Origin: Pseudomonas frederiksbergensis
GTDB taxonomy: Bacteria > Pseudomonadota > Gammaproteobacteria > Pseudomonadales > Pseudomonadaceae
Assembly (NCBI RefSeq): GCF_017114915.1
Contig: NZ_JAAUOE010000012.1
Coordinates: 1-64,000 of the forward strand
Length of the DNA: 64,000 nucleotides
Direction of reading: 5' to 3'
Under the pieces are notes generated by a model. That model saw nothing but the letters and a program-made list of their open reading frames with translations. It was not told the origin of the DNA and searched no databases. Shown piece by piece: positions 1-9,121 of the stretch (position 1 is the stretch's first letter; each line of letters opens with the position of its first letter). The position numbers and the translations under genes are program-made.

Positions 1-35
1 CGAACGCAGCCTCGCAGGCTCGACAGCTGCTACAG
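1..35. repeat. Partial REP-like repeat at window edge
   Basis: The first bases match one arm of the REP-type palindrome seen complete at 21736-21866 (CGAACGCAG...GCTGCTACA). The rest of 1-238 holds no open reading frame I can support; it is probably the end of an intergenic region plus the promoter of the gene at 239. Confidence 0.5.
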
Positions 36-238
36 CAATCTCATCGCGGACAAATCCTCTCCATCCGCCGCGCGCTGATCTAGTGTTGTATCTAAGAAGC
101 TCGCCGGTATCGCCAACCCCTGCACGGGTGCTTGCCAACCAATAGCCTATGATTGCTAGCCATTGCCAATCCGCTCTGGAGTCAACAATCTGACGCGGCG
201 TTCGAGCCCCGACACTCCGCTGCCCACAGGAGCCCAGC

Positions 239-1210
239 ATGACCGCAACTGTTCTGGTACTGGTTGAAACCATCAATGAATACCTGCCGATTCTCGAACA
301 TCAGGGGTTTCATTTGATCCTGGCCCCAACCCCGGCCGAGCGCGCCGCCGCCATCGCCCGACAGGGCGGTCAGATCGATGCGGTGCTGACGCGCGGTCCA
401 TTGGGCCTGTACGCCGATGAAATCGCCGCCCTGCCCAACCTCAAGATCATCTGCGTGATCGGTGCCGGCTACGAACACGTCGACCTGCAAGCCGCCGCCA
501 ACCGGGGGATCACTGTGACCAACGGGGCCGGCGTCAATGCCTCTTCCGTTGCCGATCACGCCATGGCGCTGCTGTTGGCACTGGTGCGCGATATCCCTCG
601 GGCCGATGCCGCGGTGCGTCGGGGCGAGTGGCCGAAAATCATGCGCCCTTCCCTGGCCGGGAAACACTTGGGCATCCTCGGCCTCGGTGCCGTCGGCATC
701 GCTATCGCCAAACGTGCCGCCAACGGCTTCGACATGAGCGTGAGCTATCACAACCGCCAGCATCGCAGCGACGTGCCCTACAGCTTCTGCTCGACGCCTA
801 CCGAGCTGGCGCGCCATTCGGATTTTCTGATCGTCGCCGCACCCGGCGGGCTCGGCACTCAACACCTGATCAACCGGCAGGTGCTCGACGCACTGGGCCC
901 CAACGGATTTCTCGTCAATATTGCCCGGGCCAGTGTGATCGTCACGGCGGACCTGATCAGCGCACTGGAACAACGACGGATCGCCGGCGCCGCGCTGGAT
1001 GTCTTCGACCACGAGCCACAGGTGCCCGACGCCCTCAAGGCGCTGAGTAACGTAATCCTGACTCCCCATGTCGCCGGATTGTCCCCGGAGGCCACCCAAG
1101 GCACCGTGGAGCTGGCCGGCAAAAACCTGACGGCCTTTTTTGCCGGACGACCGGTACTGACCCCCATCGCTTTACCGCCGCCGTCGTCCGTGGCCCTGCA
1201 CAATCACTAA
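239..1210 (+). CDS. D-isomer-specific 2-hydroxyacid dehydrogenase
   Basis: This 323-residue protein is an NAD(P)-dependent 2-hydroxyacid dehydrogenase, probably of the glyoxylate/hydroxypyruvate reductase type. The Rossmann nucleotide-binding motif GLGAVG lies at residues 148-153. The family catalytic triad can be placed in order: Arg in NIARAS, Glu in DHEP and His in TPHVAG near the C-terminus. Length is normal for the family. The start ATG is preceded by CAGGAGCCCAGC, a good ribosome-binding site. The gene runs convergently into tssA, and the last four bases of each gene overlap. Its substrate cannot be fixed from sequence, and it does not look functionally tied to the secretion genes. Confidence 0.88.
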   Translation: MTATVLVLVETINEYLPILEHQGFHLILAPTPAERAAAIARQGGQIDAVLTRGPLGLYADEIAALPNLKIICVIGAGYEHVDLQAAANRGITVTNGAGVNASSVADHAMALLLALVRDIPRADAAVRRGEWPKIMRPSLAGKHLGILGLGAVGIAIAKRAANGFDMSVSYHNRQHRSDVPYSFCSTPTELARHSDFLIVAAPGGLGTQHLINRQVLDALGPNGFLVNIARASVIVTADLISALEQRRIAGAALDVFDHEPQVPDALKALSNVILTPHVAGLSPEATQGTVELAGKNLTAFFAGRPVLTPIALPPPSSVALHNH

Positions 1211-2304
1211 AGAACGCCCAGCAGCGTCCAGAGCCGCCGGGATTCGGCATCGGCGCTGATCAGCTCTCCCAGCAGCTCGCTCAGGGGCTTGTTGCCCCAC
1301 TCCACGCCCCGTTTGATCAGATAGGGCACCGGGCTGTGGGGTTCGGTGCGCGCCAGATAGTCGGCGATCAGCAGCAATTGCCGGTACGCCTCTTCACGAT
1401 TCGCGGGTTCGCTGAACACCTGGGGTACTGCAAGGACTTCAGGTGCGGCGACCGGGCTCGGGCTCGATGCCGCCACCACAGGCATTTCGACGGGCGGCGC
1501 CGGGGTCGGTTTACGTGGATGCATGGCGATGAACTCCTGAACCAACGTCAACAACGCTTCGATCACATCCTGCAACGCCTTGAAGCCTGGCGCCTGATTG
1601 CCGAGCCAGGTATCACTCCAGGTTTCCAGGCGTTGCAAGTGCTGCTGGCTGAGCAACAGGCTGCCCTGGCTGTGCAACCAGAATGACAACGGTGTGACGC
1701 GGATCTGTTCGGTGAGCTTCTTCTGTTCGTTGCGCGCGTTTTCGGCTGAGGTCTTGGCCGCTTTACTGTCGCTGCCCTGTACCTGTTGCAACTGCAAGCG
1801 GCGCCAGGCGTCCAGACAGAAACCCTCGAATTCGTGGTTATGCGCTCCGAACAGCGGCACTCGGGTGAGCAGCACTTGCGCGTAGCGTCGTACCAGCCAT
1901 TCCAGCGGTATCACCCGCCATGACGGGTCGCCGTCCTCAGCCTGCGGGTGCAGGTGCTCGGGATAGCGCTCACATAAGCCGGCCACCAGCGCCAGGCTGC
2001 CTGGCAATCCTTCGAGCCCGTCCTGATGCAGCCAGGCCTCCCCCAGCCAGGCGCTGAGCATCAAATCCTTGCTGCGTTCGAGCAACAGGCTCGTGGCCAG
2101 TTTTTCCAGCTCCGGCCACTGGGCGCGCTTGATCGACGACTGCCACACCCCGGTGGGCAAACTGGTGTCGTCCTCTCGGCGCAGTTCGCGCAACCGGTCG
2201 AACTCAGGTTCATAACGCAAATCCTGACCACAAGGTGCCTGCTCACTGATCGGTTCGAGCAGTTGGGCAATCAGTTCCGGCAACGGCGTTGAAGGTTGAT
2301 TCAC
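1207..2304 (-). CDS. tssA: T6SS protein TssA (ImpA N-terminal family)
   Basis: This 365-residue protein is TssA, the cytoplasmic cap protein that helps prime and extend the contractile sheath and tail tube at the baseplate. The N-terminal half has the ImpA_N pattern (LLEPISEQAPCGQDLRYEPE, then ERSKDLMLSAWLGEAWL). A proline/alanine-rich linker near residues 265-300 separates it from a short helical C-terminal domain (REEAYRQLLLIADYLARTEP). It is a short TssA form. It is the last gene of the minus-strand arm tssJ-K-L-M-A, and its start overlaps the tssM stop by 4 bp (2301-2304), indicating translational coupling. It converges on the 2-hydroxyacid dehydrogenase gene. Confidence 0.93.
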   Translation of the reverse strand: MNQPSTPLPELIAQLLEPISEQAPCGQDLRYEPEFDRLRELRREDDTSLPTGVWQSSIKRAQWPELEKLATSLLLERSKDLMLSAWLGEAWLHQDGLEGLPGSLALVAGLCERYPEHLHPQAEDGDPSWRVIPLEWLVRRYAQVLLTRVPLFGAHNHEFEGFCLDAWRRLQLQQVQGSDSKAAKTSAENARNEQKKLTEQIRVTPLSFWLHSQGSLLLSQQHLQRLETWSDTWLGNQAPGFKALQDVIEALLTLVQEFIAMHPRKPTPAPPVEMPVVAASSPSPVAAPEVLAVPQVFSEPANREEAYRQLLLIADYLARTEPHSPVPYLIKRGVEWGNKPLSELLGELISADAESRRLWTLLGVL

Positions 2305-5300
2305 AGGCCCTCCTCCTCATGAGCGTCGATGGCCGCGGTCGACCGCGTCACCATGAACGGCGAACGCGGGGCCCGGGTCGGCAAGGGCGCAATGGACAGC
2401 GGCAATTTCGAGCCCTGGGTCATCAACGACAAGCGTACAAACATCAGGGTTTGCTCGGCGGTGGTGGTGCTGGCCTGCGTCGTCACGGGCAGGCGCAAGG
2501 TCAACGGAAAATCCGTGTAGTCCATGTTCGGCTGGCGCTGCACCGACATGTGCGAACGCATCAAGCGCAACAGCGACCACGGTCCGCTGTATTCCCAGCC
2601 TGCCTCCAGATCCCGCACCACCAGGCTTGGCTGTAGCGGATCGTTGGCCGGACGCTGATAGCCATTCCTGGCCCAACGCAAGGTCAGCCGGATCGGTTGA
2701 CCGACCATCCAGCGCAGATTCTGCTGAGCCTCGCCGGGGTAGCTGATCTGTTGATTACCGGCATTCAACCCCCAGGCAATCACCTGATCGGCACCGCGCT
2801 CCTCGTCTCGATCGGTGCGCCAGCGCACGTCCATTTCCACCCCCAGCACACCGCTCTTGTCGCGCACGAACATCGGGCCCAGCCAGGTGCTGGCTTGTTT
2901 CAGACGATTGAGAAAGTCCTCGGCGGCCAGGCGCTCCGGGGTCTGGCTCAACAGCAATCCGGCCTGCGCCACCGGCAAGCGCTTGTCGATCAGCTCCAGC
3001 AAATGCTGAACCCGGGCCGGGTCGGCGTCACTGGCCTGCAGGCCATTGGCAAACGGAAAGCGCTCGGCCAGGTATTGATTGAAATAGTTGGCCAGCTCGT
3101 TCCAGGCGGCTGCAGCCTGTTGCTGCTGCAGGAACAGGCAGCGTTGCATGGCGGTTTGTTGCAGATCCACCGCCCGCAACGCCAATGTCCCGCGCCCGCC
3201 GGACAGGTTGGCGGTTTGCAGGATCTGGCCACAGGACGTGACGTCCATTTCGATGAAGTCGCGACTCACCAACTGCTCGATCTGCGCCGGCGAACTGGCG
3301 GGGTTCTGCTCCTTGTATTTGAGCAGTTCGTCGTTGAGCGCGCTGAACTGCGTCACGCGTTCATAATCCAGCGCCGAGAGGTTCTGTTGCTGGACTTTCA
3401 GCCATTCCAGCGCCGAGGTGCGGCGCTCGGTGATGCCCAGCATGGTGTTGAACTGCTGCTTGAGGCTCAGCTTCAAATCCTGCACATCGTTGGCGCCATA
3501 CAGTTGCAGGCCGAGGTTTTTCGAGCCGTCCCACTGGCCGATTTCCGTGCGCCCGCTGAACAGCGGCTGGGCGACGACTTCATCGAGACCACTGATGATG
3601 TCGGCCAGGGCACGGCGGTTCAACGCCGTTTGCAAACGCGTGGCCAGATCGCTGCGGCGCACCTCGATAAAGGCTTTTTGCAAGGCAATCGCCTGGGGCG
3701 CCTGCACATTGAAGACGCCGCTGTGGACCTGAGCATTGTGCTCGCGCAGGCTCGACAACATGGCCTTGACCACCGCGCCTTCGGCCGCTTGCAGCAACGC
3801 GCCACGATACGCCGGGGGAATGCGTGGCAGCTCTTCGGCGGCATAACTTTTGTAACTGGCGAAATAGTTCAGCGCACTGTCGAGGTCGTCGCCATCAACG
3901 CCGCGCCCCTGTCCATCCGGAACGTCGGCCTGATTCGCTTGTAAGGCGATGGCGACAAAATCACGTTTGAACAACGCCTGCACCGCGTTGTTCAACTGCA
4001 CCACATGCTCCTGCAAGACCAGTTGCCCACTGCCTTGCTGAATCAGCAAATTATCCCTGGCCCCGGCCTGGGCGATCCATTGATCACGAAAGCTCTGCTG
4101 CAATGTCGACGCCTGCTGATCCAGTTGCTGTTCGACCTGTGGGCCGAGCAATGTGCTTTGGCGCACCTTGTCCATCATCGCCCGGTAACCGGGCACCAGA
4201 TCCTGGCCCTTGCCCCGGCTCCACGCTGAGTTGGTCAGGCCGACCAGTGCTTGCAGGTCGTCGATCAGCGCCCGCAAATCTTCCAGCTCGAAGAGGGAAT
4301 TGCCGCTGCCGGCCTCCAGCCGCTCCAGGTGCAAGCGCAGATAACCGGCCTGACGCACGAAGTTGTCTGCGAGGAAATACTGGTCCAGCCAGCGCTCCAT
4401 GAGCCCGAGGAAATTTTCCTCGATCTGCGCGCGCTCGACGGTCAGGTCCAGGGGTTTCAACTCACTGTTGTCGGCATCGAGCAGTACCCGGTTGTAAAAA
4501 CCGGCGCGGTGCAAGGTGCCGGCATTGAGGTTCAGGGACAAGGCGTTGTTGCTCAATAACACCAGGTCCTCAAGCGGGGCCTTGGTGTTGTTCAGCGCCT
4601 GATGGAACCACCGGTTCTGCTGCTCCAGATTCACCGCACGTTCCACCAGATCCGTGGCCTTGACGTAGTTTTGCCATTGGGCCGGATCTTCGCTTTCGAC
4701 GTTGCCCCGGCGCTCGGTGTTGCGAATGGTCTTGAGTTGCGCGAGGTCCGCGCTCAACAGGTCGCGCAACGGCAGCAACAAATGGCTGCGTGCGGTCAGT
4801 TGCAACTCGCTTTCCAATTGCGCATCCAGCGAAGAGACCCAGGAGGTCGGAAACACCACCGAGGTGAAGCGCCAGCGCGGCGCCTTCTCCAGCACCCGCC
4901 AGAAACTCTGGACGTTGCGCCGGGTCGCCTCCAGCCGATGGGATTCATCCGTGACCGCCGCGTAATTTTTCTGTGCCCCTTGCATCAGGCGCGATAACTC
5001 ATGGGCATCCTTTTCCGAGTCCTGCCACACCCAGAGCATGCCGACGCCCCAGAGCACCGCGACCACCAGCGCCACGCCACCGGTCACGCGCTGCCAGCGC
5101 TGACGCAGGCGCAACAGGCGCGGCACCACTTGGGCCAGACCGCGCTCGGCGACCACCCGCCGCTGCCACAACTGCCGGGCGAAGGCGCTCTGTTGCAACC
5201 CGGTGTCGTAGGCCGAAAACCCGTCGGCGCTGTCGTCCGAGGGTTGGTTGGCGGTGAAATAAACCCCACGAAAACGCGGCGCCTCGCCTTGGGCATTGCC

Positions 5301-6125
5301 CTGGAAAACCGGTTCCAGCAAGGACTGCAGATGACGCCGCAAGGCTTCGAAACGCTCCGGCAAGCCATACAGCTCGCTGCTCAACTGCCCGGACAAGGCC
5401 CCGACTTCGATGATCGATTCCACCAGGGCCCGGTTGACCTGATCCAGCGCCTGGTCACTCCATTGCGCCTGCCAGACTGCATCGGGTCCATGGGGCGAGG
5501 ACCAGCCGAGTGTGCGTTCGCGGGCCTCCACCGGCAGCGCGCTGATCAACTCCTGAAAGCCCGGCAACTCTTCCATGCCGGTAATGACCACGTACACCGG
5601 CAGGCTCAAACCAAAGCGTTGCAACAGATCGATGAAGCGGCGACGGGCCGCCACACCGAGGGTCGCCGCCTGCTCGAGGTTGCTGAGTCGATTGACCGGC
5701 ACCGTCCAGATCACCCCGTCCAAAGGGCGTTGACTGCGCAGGCGCAGGATCAACCCCAGCAAGCGCCACCAGCCGCCCCGTTGCAGGTGCATGCCTTCAT
5801 CCGGCAAAAACAGCGCCTGGGGCACCACCAAGACCGCGCCTTCGGGGTCCGACCACCAGCGACCGAACCAGGCCGGTTTGTCGGTGGGCTGCAAGCGCCA
5901 CTGGGTGCATAACTGGGTGCCCTGGGTTTCGTTGCCGAGCATCAGCAGCCAGGGAATCTGATAGCGGTCCTGGGTGCCCTGCTCCTGCTCCATCTGCCGC
6001 ACCGCCAGGTAAAAACTGCGGATCGCCGCCCCGCTTTGCGTGCGCAACCACCAGACCGCCACGGCGACAATCGCCAGCACCAACAGCACCGCGATGATGA
6101 GGCCGATAATCCCCAGCGTGCTCAT
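2301..6125 (-). CDS. tssM: T6SS membrane protein TssM (IcmF family)
   Basis: TssM is the large inner-membrane subunit of the TssJLM trans-envelope complex. I place the start at 6125 (MSTLGIIG), giving 1274 residues and a 4-bp ATGA overlap with tssL; the open frame continues upstream without family features. One membrane segment lies at residues 4-27 and another near residue 347 (GGVALVVAVLWGVGMLWVW). The rest is the long periplasmic IcmF/DUF1215 region that binds TssJ. At the position where many TssM proteins have a Walker A loop after 'PW', this one reads IPWLLMLGNETQGTQ, with no GxxGxGK[ST], so nucleotide binding there is unlikely. It is coupled to tssA downstream. Confidence 0.95.
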   Translation of the reverse strand: MSTLGIIGLIIAVLLVLAIVAVAVWWLRTQSGAAIRSFYLAVRQMEQEQGTQDRYQIPWLLMLGNETQGTQLCTQWRLQPTDKPAWFGRWWSDPEGAVLVVPQALFLPDEGMHLQRGGWWRLLGLILRLRSQRPLDGVIWTVPVNRLSNLEQAATLGVAARRRFIDLLQRFGLSLPVYVVITGMEELPGFQELISALPVEARERTLGWSSPHGPDAVWQAQWSDQALDQVNRALVESIIEVGALSGQLSSELYGLPERFEALRRHLQSLLEPVFQGNAQGEAPRFRGVYFTANQPSDDSADGFSAYDTGLQQSAFARQLWQRRVVAERGLAQVVPRLLRLRQRWQRVTGGVALVVAVLWGVGMLWVWQDSEKDAHELSRLMQGAQKNYAAVTDESHRLEATRRNVQSFWRVLEKAPRWRFTSVVFPTSWVSSLDAQLESELQLTARSHLLLPLRDLLSADLAQLKTIRNTERRGNVESEDPAQWQNYVKATDLVERAVNLEQQNRWFHQALNNTKAPLEDLVLLSNNALSLNLNAGTLHRAGFYNRVLLDADNSELKPLDLTVERAQIEENFLGLMERWLDQYFLADNFVRQAGYLRLHLERLEAGSGNSLFELEDLRALIDDLQALVGLTNSAWSRGKGQDLVPGYRAMMDKVRQSTLLGPQVEQQLDQQASTLQQSFRDQWIAQAGARDNLLIQQGSGQLVLQEHVVQLNNAVQALFKRDFVAIALQANQADVPDGQGRGVDGDDLDSALNYFASYKSYAAEELPRIPPAYRGALLQAAEGAVVKAMLSSLREHNAQVHSGVFNVQAPQAIALQKAFIEVRRSDLATRLQTALNRRALADIISGLDEVVAQPLFSGRTEIGQWDGSKNLGLQLYGANDVQDLKLSLKQQFNTMLGITERRTSALEWLKVQQQNLSALDYERVTQFSALNDELLKYKEQNPASSPAQIEQLVSRDFIEMDVTSCGQILQTANLSGGRGTLALRAVDLQQTAMQRCLFLQQQQAAAAWNELANYFNQYLAERFPFANGLQASDADPARVQHLLELIDKRLPVAQAGLLLSQTPERLAAEDFLNRLKQASTWLGPMFVRDKSGVLGVEMDVRWRTDRDEERGADQVIAWGLNAGNQQISYPGEAQQNLRWMVGQPIRLTLRWARNGYQRPANDPLQPSLVVRDLEAGWEYSGPWSLLRLMRSHMSVQRQPNMDYTDFPLTLRLPVTTQASTTTAEQTLMFVRLSLMTQGSKLPLSIAPLPTRAPRSPFMVTRSTAAIDAHEEEGL

Positions 6126-6889
6126 ATGTCTTGCTCCGAGGCGGCCACCGAATCGGTCAGCTGCAAGACCGGTTCGAGCTCCTGACGAATGTCGCGCCAG
6201 AACAACTGCCCCAACCCGGTCAGCAGCAGGACCATGGCGAGAATCCCCAGGCCCAGGCGAAAGCCATCGGGCAATGACAGACGCACCGGCAATTGCAGCG
6301 GTTGCACGACCGAAGGCTGTTCGAGCCGGGCGCTGACGTCGGCATAATCTGCCTCGTGTTGCCAGGCAAAGGTGAACAGCGCCAGACGCCATTTTTCATG
6401 CTGGGCCTGATTCTGTTCGCCCCGCAGACGCCCCTGAAAGCCCAGCACCAGGCACTGCAAATAGACATTGGCCAGATCGCGCGTGGTGGGTAGCTGTTCG
6501 TCCAGCAATTCCTTGATGGCCAGCGGTATCCGTTCACCGGCCTGACGGCTGGCGTACATCCGCGATTCCAGGGGCTTTTCCTGCCAGGCCGATTGGCCCG
6601 GCCATGGCGTGAACAGCAAGGTTTCATCGACCAGCGCGACAAAGGCATAGACCAGCGCTTTGACCTGCTCGGTGGCGGCGTCACCGACCTTGGCGAAGGC
6701 GGTTCGCCAAAGGCGTTGGGAGATTTGCGTGGAGAGCTCGACCACCGCTTCCACCAGCGCTTCGTCTTCGCTGTCCTTGGGCAACTGGCTCCAGTCCTGG
6801 AACCATTGCTGCCAGGCCTGGCGAAAAGCACTGCTCAGCGGCGCTTCGTGGAGGCCTCGTGTACCCGTCCCGGCATTCCCCTCAGACAT
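6122..6889 (-). CDS. tssL: T6SS inner-membrane protein TssL (DotU/IcmH family)
   Basis: This 255-residue protein is the DotU-type TssL subunit, anchored in the inner membrane and contacting TssM, TssK and the baseplate. The cytoplasmic DotU domain spans about residues 20-200 (VDETLLFTPWPG, ERIPLAIKELLDE and YLQCLVLGFQGRL are family-typical). A single C-terminal membrane helix follows (GLGILAMVLLLTGLGQLFW). There is no C-terminal OmpA-like peptidoglycan-binding domain, so this is the short form. The stop overlaps the tssM start by 4 bp. It lies 18 bp downstream of tssK. Confidence 0.95.
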   Translation of the reverse strand: MSEGNAGTGTRGLHEAPLSSAFRQAWQQWFQDWSQLPKDSEDEALVEAVVELSTQISQRLWRTAFAKVGDAATEQVKALVYAFVALVDETLLFTPWPGQSAWQEKPLESRMYASRQAGERIPLAIKELLDEQLPTTRDLANVYLQCLVLGFQGRLRGEQNQAQHEKWRLALFTFAWQHEADYADVSARLEQPSVVQPLQLPVRLSLPDGFRLGLGILAMVLLLTGLGQLFWRDIRQELEPVLQLTDSVAASEQDI

Positions 6890-6907
6890 ATGACGTTCCT
6901 TCCTTGA

Positions 6908-8239
6908 TCAGGCACTTTCACTCGCCTGAGCCACAAACAACACCACTTGCCATGGACTGCTGGCCAACCTGGAAGCCGGTGCGGCAATCAGCAACGGCAA
7001 CTGCCCGTCGAACCATTGGCCTTCGGCCGTCACCACGAACAACCGCGTGTCATCGCCGACGCCGTAGGCCACTTGCTCATTGCGACTCATGGCCTCATGG
7101 GACAAACCACTCATGCGCTGACGGCTGAGCAACGGGACGTGCGGCTGCGAGGCGATGATCGCCCCACGCAGCCATTCGCTGGCGGCCTGTTCGCTGGCAC
7201 CGTTGGGCATGCGCAAACCGATGACCAGCCGCTGGCTGGGCTGATCGTCGGGCAATTGAATCGAGAAGGACTGTTCGCTGCGCTCGAATGCCAGGCTGCG
7301 ATAACCGGCGCGGATCAGTTCGAGAGTCTTTTCCAGCCAGTCGAGCACCGCCTCATAGCCGCGCTGCAACTCAAGAAAGTCCAGCGGGGCGAACGCCGGA
7401 ACCCCGGCCAATGGATCGAGCGCCGACCAGGCGCCGGCCAGCCCAAGCAGCAAACCATACAGCGCCTGCGGCGTGGCCACTCGACTGTTCAGCAGGCCTT
7501 CGACTTCCGGCAGCCGCGCCCAGAGCGCGGTCAACTGGCGACGGATTTCCATCGCGTCGTCCTGATTGCCGGCCTGCTGCGCCTGGCGCAAACGACCGGC
7601 CAGGAACATGCATTTCTCCCGTGCCCTGGCACACAGCCCCGCCACGCGCCGGCCCACCACCGACTCGGGCAACAGGCACGGTGTCGGCGGTGTGTAAGGC
7701 AACGCAAGAAAACCGCCGCCCTCCTTGCGAATCTTCAACAGCGGCAGGCAGACCGAATCCGCCTTGTTCAGCTGCGTGCACAAACGCGGATTCGGACGCC
7801 AGACCGTGATCGATTCGGGGTACTCGCCACTGGTGAGGTCCGGCAACGCATCGCCAACCACCGATTGCAATCGCCCCTTGAGCGGCAGCAACTGACCGGC
7901 GCGCCACAGCGGGCTGACCGCCAGGTACACGGTGACGGTGGCATTGTCCGTGGCGTCGATCGCTTCACTGACATCGAGCTCCAGCATCGCCCCGACACCG
8001 GCCTGCAGATTGACCGGCAAACCGTCCGGCAATGTCGCCTGCAAATTGAGCAGGCGCACCCGCCCGGCGCTCAGCGCCGAGGGGTCGAATTCGACGCGGG
8101 TCACACCCCAGAACCACGGATTACACGCCTGGGCAAAATGCGCCACCAGCGCCTCGGCCCGCAGCCCCTGCAACTGAAAATGCTGGGGCAGCAACTGCAT
8201 GCCCTCATGCCAGCAAACCGCGTCAGGTAGCAGACTCAT
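6908..8239 (-). CDS. tssK: T6SS baseplate protein TssK
   Basis: TssK is the trimeric adaptor that docks the baseplate on the TssJLM membrane complex. The start at 8239 (MSLLPDAVCWHEGMQLLPQHFQLQ) matches the conserved TssK N-terminus 'W.EGM.L.PQHFQ', giving 443 residues. The 55 in-frame codons upstream run into an intergenic palindrome and are rejected as coding. Family features include NPWFWGVTRVEFD near residue 45 and the receptor-like C-terminal domain ending LPLLIAAPASRL...QVVLFVAQ. It is separated from tssJ by a large inverted repeat at 8292-8433, which may uncouple the two genes or stabilise the mRNA end. Confidence 0.95.
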   Translation of the reverse strand: MSLLPDAVCWHEGMQLLPQHFQLQGLRAEALVAHFAQACNPWFWGVTRVEFDPSALSAGRVRLLNLQATLPDGLPVNLQAGVGAMLELDVSEAIDATDNATVTVYLAVSPLWRAGQLLPLKGRLQSVVGDALPDLTSGEYPESITVWRPNPRLCTQLNKADSVCLPLLKIRKEGGGFLALPYTPPTPCLLPESVVGRRVAGLCARAREKCMFLAGRLRQAQQAGNQDDAMEIRRQLTALWARLPEVEGLLNSRVATPQALYGLLLGLAGAWSALDPLAGVPAFAPLDFLELQRGYEAVLDWLEKTLELIRAGYRSLAFERSEQSFSIQLPDDQPSQRLVIGLRMPNGASEQAASEWLRGAIIASQPHVPLLSRQRMSGLSHEAMSRNEQVAYGVGDDTRLFVVTAEGQWFDGQLPLLIAAPASRLASSPWQVVLFVAQASESA

Positions 8240-8291
8240 ACGACTCCTTTCGACCTGTGACTTGAACATCAGCCCTTGTGGGAGCAATCCT

Positions 8292-8433
8292 GTGGCGAGG
8301 GGGCTCCGTGGCGAGGGGGCTTGCCCCCGTTTGAGTGCGTAGCACTCACAAGATTGTTGGTGCATCAGCGATTTTGGGGCTGCTTCGCAACCCAACGGGG
8401 GCAAGCCCCCTCGCCACGGAGCCCCCTCGCCAC
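8292..8433. repeat. REP pair: 40-bp perfect inverted repeat with duplicated units
   Basis: The arms at 8292-8331 and 8394-8433 are perfect reverse complements over 40 bp. Each arm contains GTGGCGAGGGGGCT twice, separated by CC (8292-8305 and 8308-8321), followed by TGCCCCCGTT. It sits between tssJ and tssK. Confidence 0.9.
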
Positions 8434-8443
8434 AATCCTGTGT

Positions 8444-8917
8444 TCAGTTCGGGTGATCGCTGACCAGCGTCATCTCGCGACTGTCGAACTTGAGCCAGGC
8501 GTCGCTCTGATCGTCCAGCCGCAACCGGTGTGCTCCGGGAGTGTTATAGCTGGCGAAGACTAAAAGTCCAGCCGCCCGCGTGCCCCCCAGCGGGAAGGGT
8601 TGTTTGTCGATGAATTGACCGGGCACCAGCTCCAGTCCCCAGACCGTCATCAGCTGTCGGTAGTCGCGTTGGAACTGCTCGCGTTCGGCGAACCACTGGC
8701 GGGCGGTGATGCCCGACAATTGCTTGAGCAGGTCCGCGTCGTTCACCGCAATGAAGTCCACCGCAATCGGGGTGTCGTCGTTGGCGCGGGGCGCGACGTC
8801 CAGCGTCAGGCTATCGAGGTCGACACGAGGCCCGAACAACGAACACCCGGCGAGTGACAAGAGCAGAACCCAAGAAAAAAGACGTGCGTACAAAATGAAT
8901 TTTCCTTTTCTCGACAC
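8444..8917 (-). CDS. tssJ: T6SS outer-membrane lipoprotein TssJ
   Basis: TssJ is the outer-membrane lipoprotein that binds the periplasmic end of TssM. I start it at the GTG at 8917, which gives a normal lipoprotein signal (FSWVLLLSLAGC) with the lipidated Cys at residue 25. The frame is open to another GTG at 8986, but that would place 47 residues before the lipobox cysteine. The mature part (LDVAPRANDDTPIAVDFIAV, ARQWFAEREQFQRDY, and ending RLRLDDQSDAWLKFDSREMTLV) fits the TssJ beta-sandwich. It is the first gene of the minus-strand arm and is divergent from tssB. Confidence 0.9.
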   Translation of the reverse strand: MSRKGKFILYARLFSWVLLLSLAGCSLFGPRVDLDSLTLDVAPRANDDTPIAVDFIAVNDADLLKQLSGITARQWFAEREQFQRDYRQLMTVWGLELVPGQFIDKQPFPLGGTRAAGLLVFASYNTPGAHRLRLDDQSDAWLKFDSREMTLVSDHPN

Positions 8918-9121
8918 GGTCCAAAAATGCTTTTTGTTTGCATTTTTATAGACCTGTTCTAGCGTCTTGGATAGTTCGGTCGGCACGACGAATTCGGAAG
9001 GTTCGTCAAAGGAATGACAGGTCCTCTGCCCTCCCTTTCTAACCTACGGTCCAGTAAGGGAATGCGATGAAACGGGCCTCCCGATGCATTGCACCCGCCT
9101 CATGCATCGGAGTCAGCCACC
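8918..9121. promoter_or_regulatory. Divergent tssJ/tssB intergenic region
   Basis: About 200 bp between the divergent T6SS arms must hold promoters for both. The stretch near 8880-8960 is AT-rich. I could not identify a convincing sigma-54 or sigma-70 motif or an operator. Confidence 0.45.

Noticed and set aside
2697..3944. A 415-codon plus-strand frame inside tssM
   Set aside because: Antisense shadow of tssM with shadow-like composition and no ribosome-binding site.
6126..6392. N-terminal extension of tssM through tssL
   Set aside because: The extension has no family sequence, and the ATG at 6125 gives a membrane helix and an ATGA overlap with tssL.
8240..8404. N-terminal extension of tssK into the intergenic repeat
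   Set aside because: The conserved TssK N-terminus starts at 8239; the extension is translated REP sequence.
8970..9000. Possible sigma-54 promoter (CGGCACG near 8980) between tssJ and tssB
   Set aside because: The -24-like GG is present but the -12 TTGC element is not at the required spacing.
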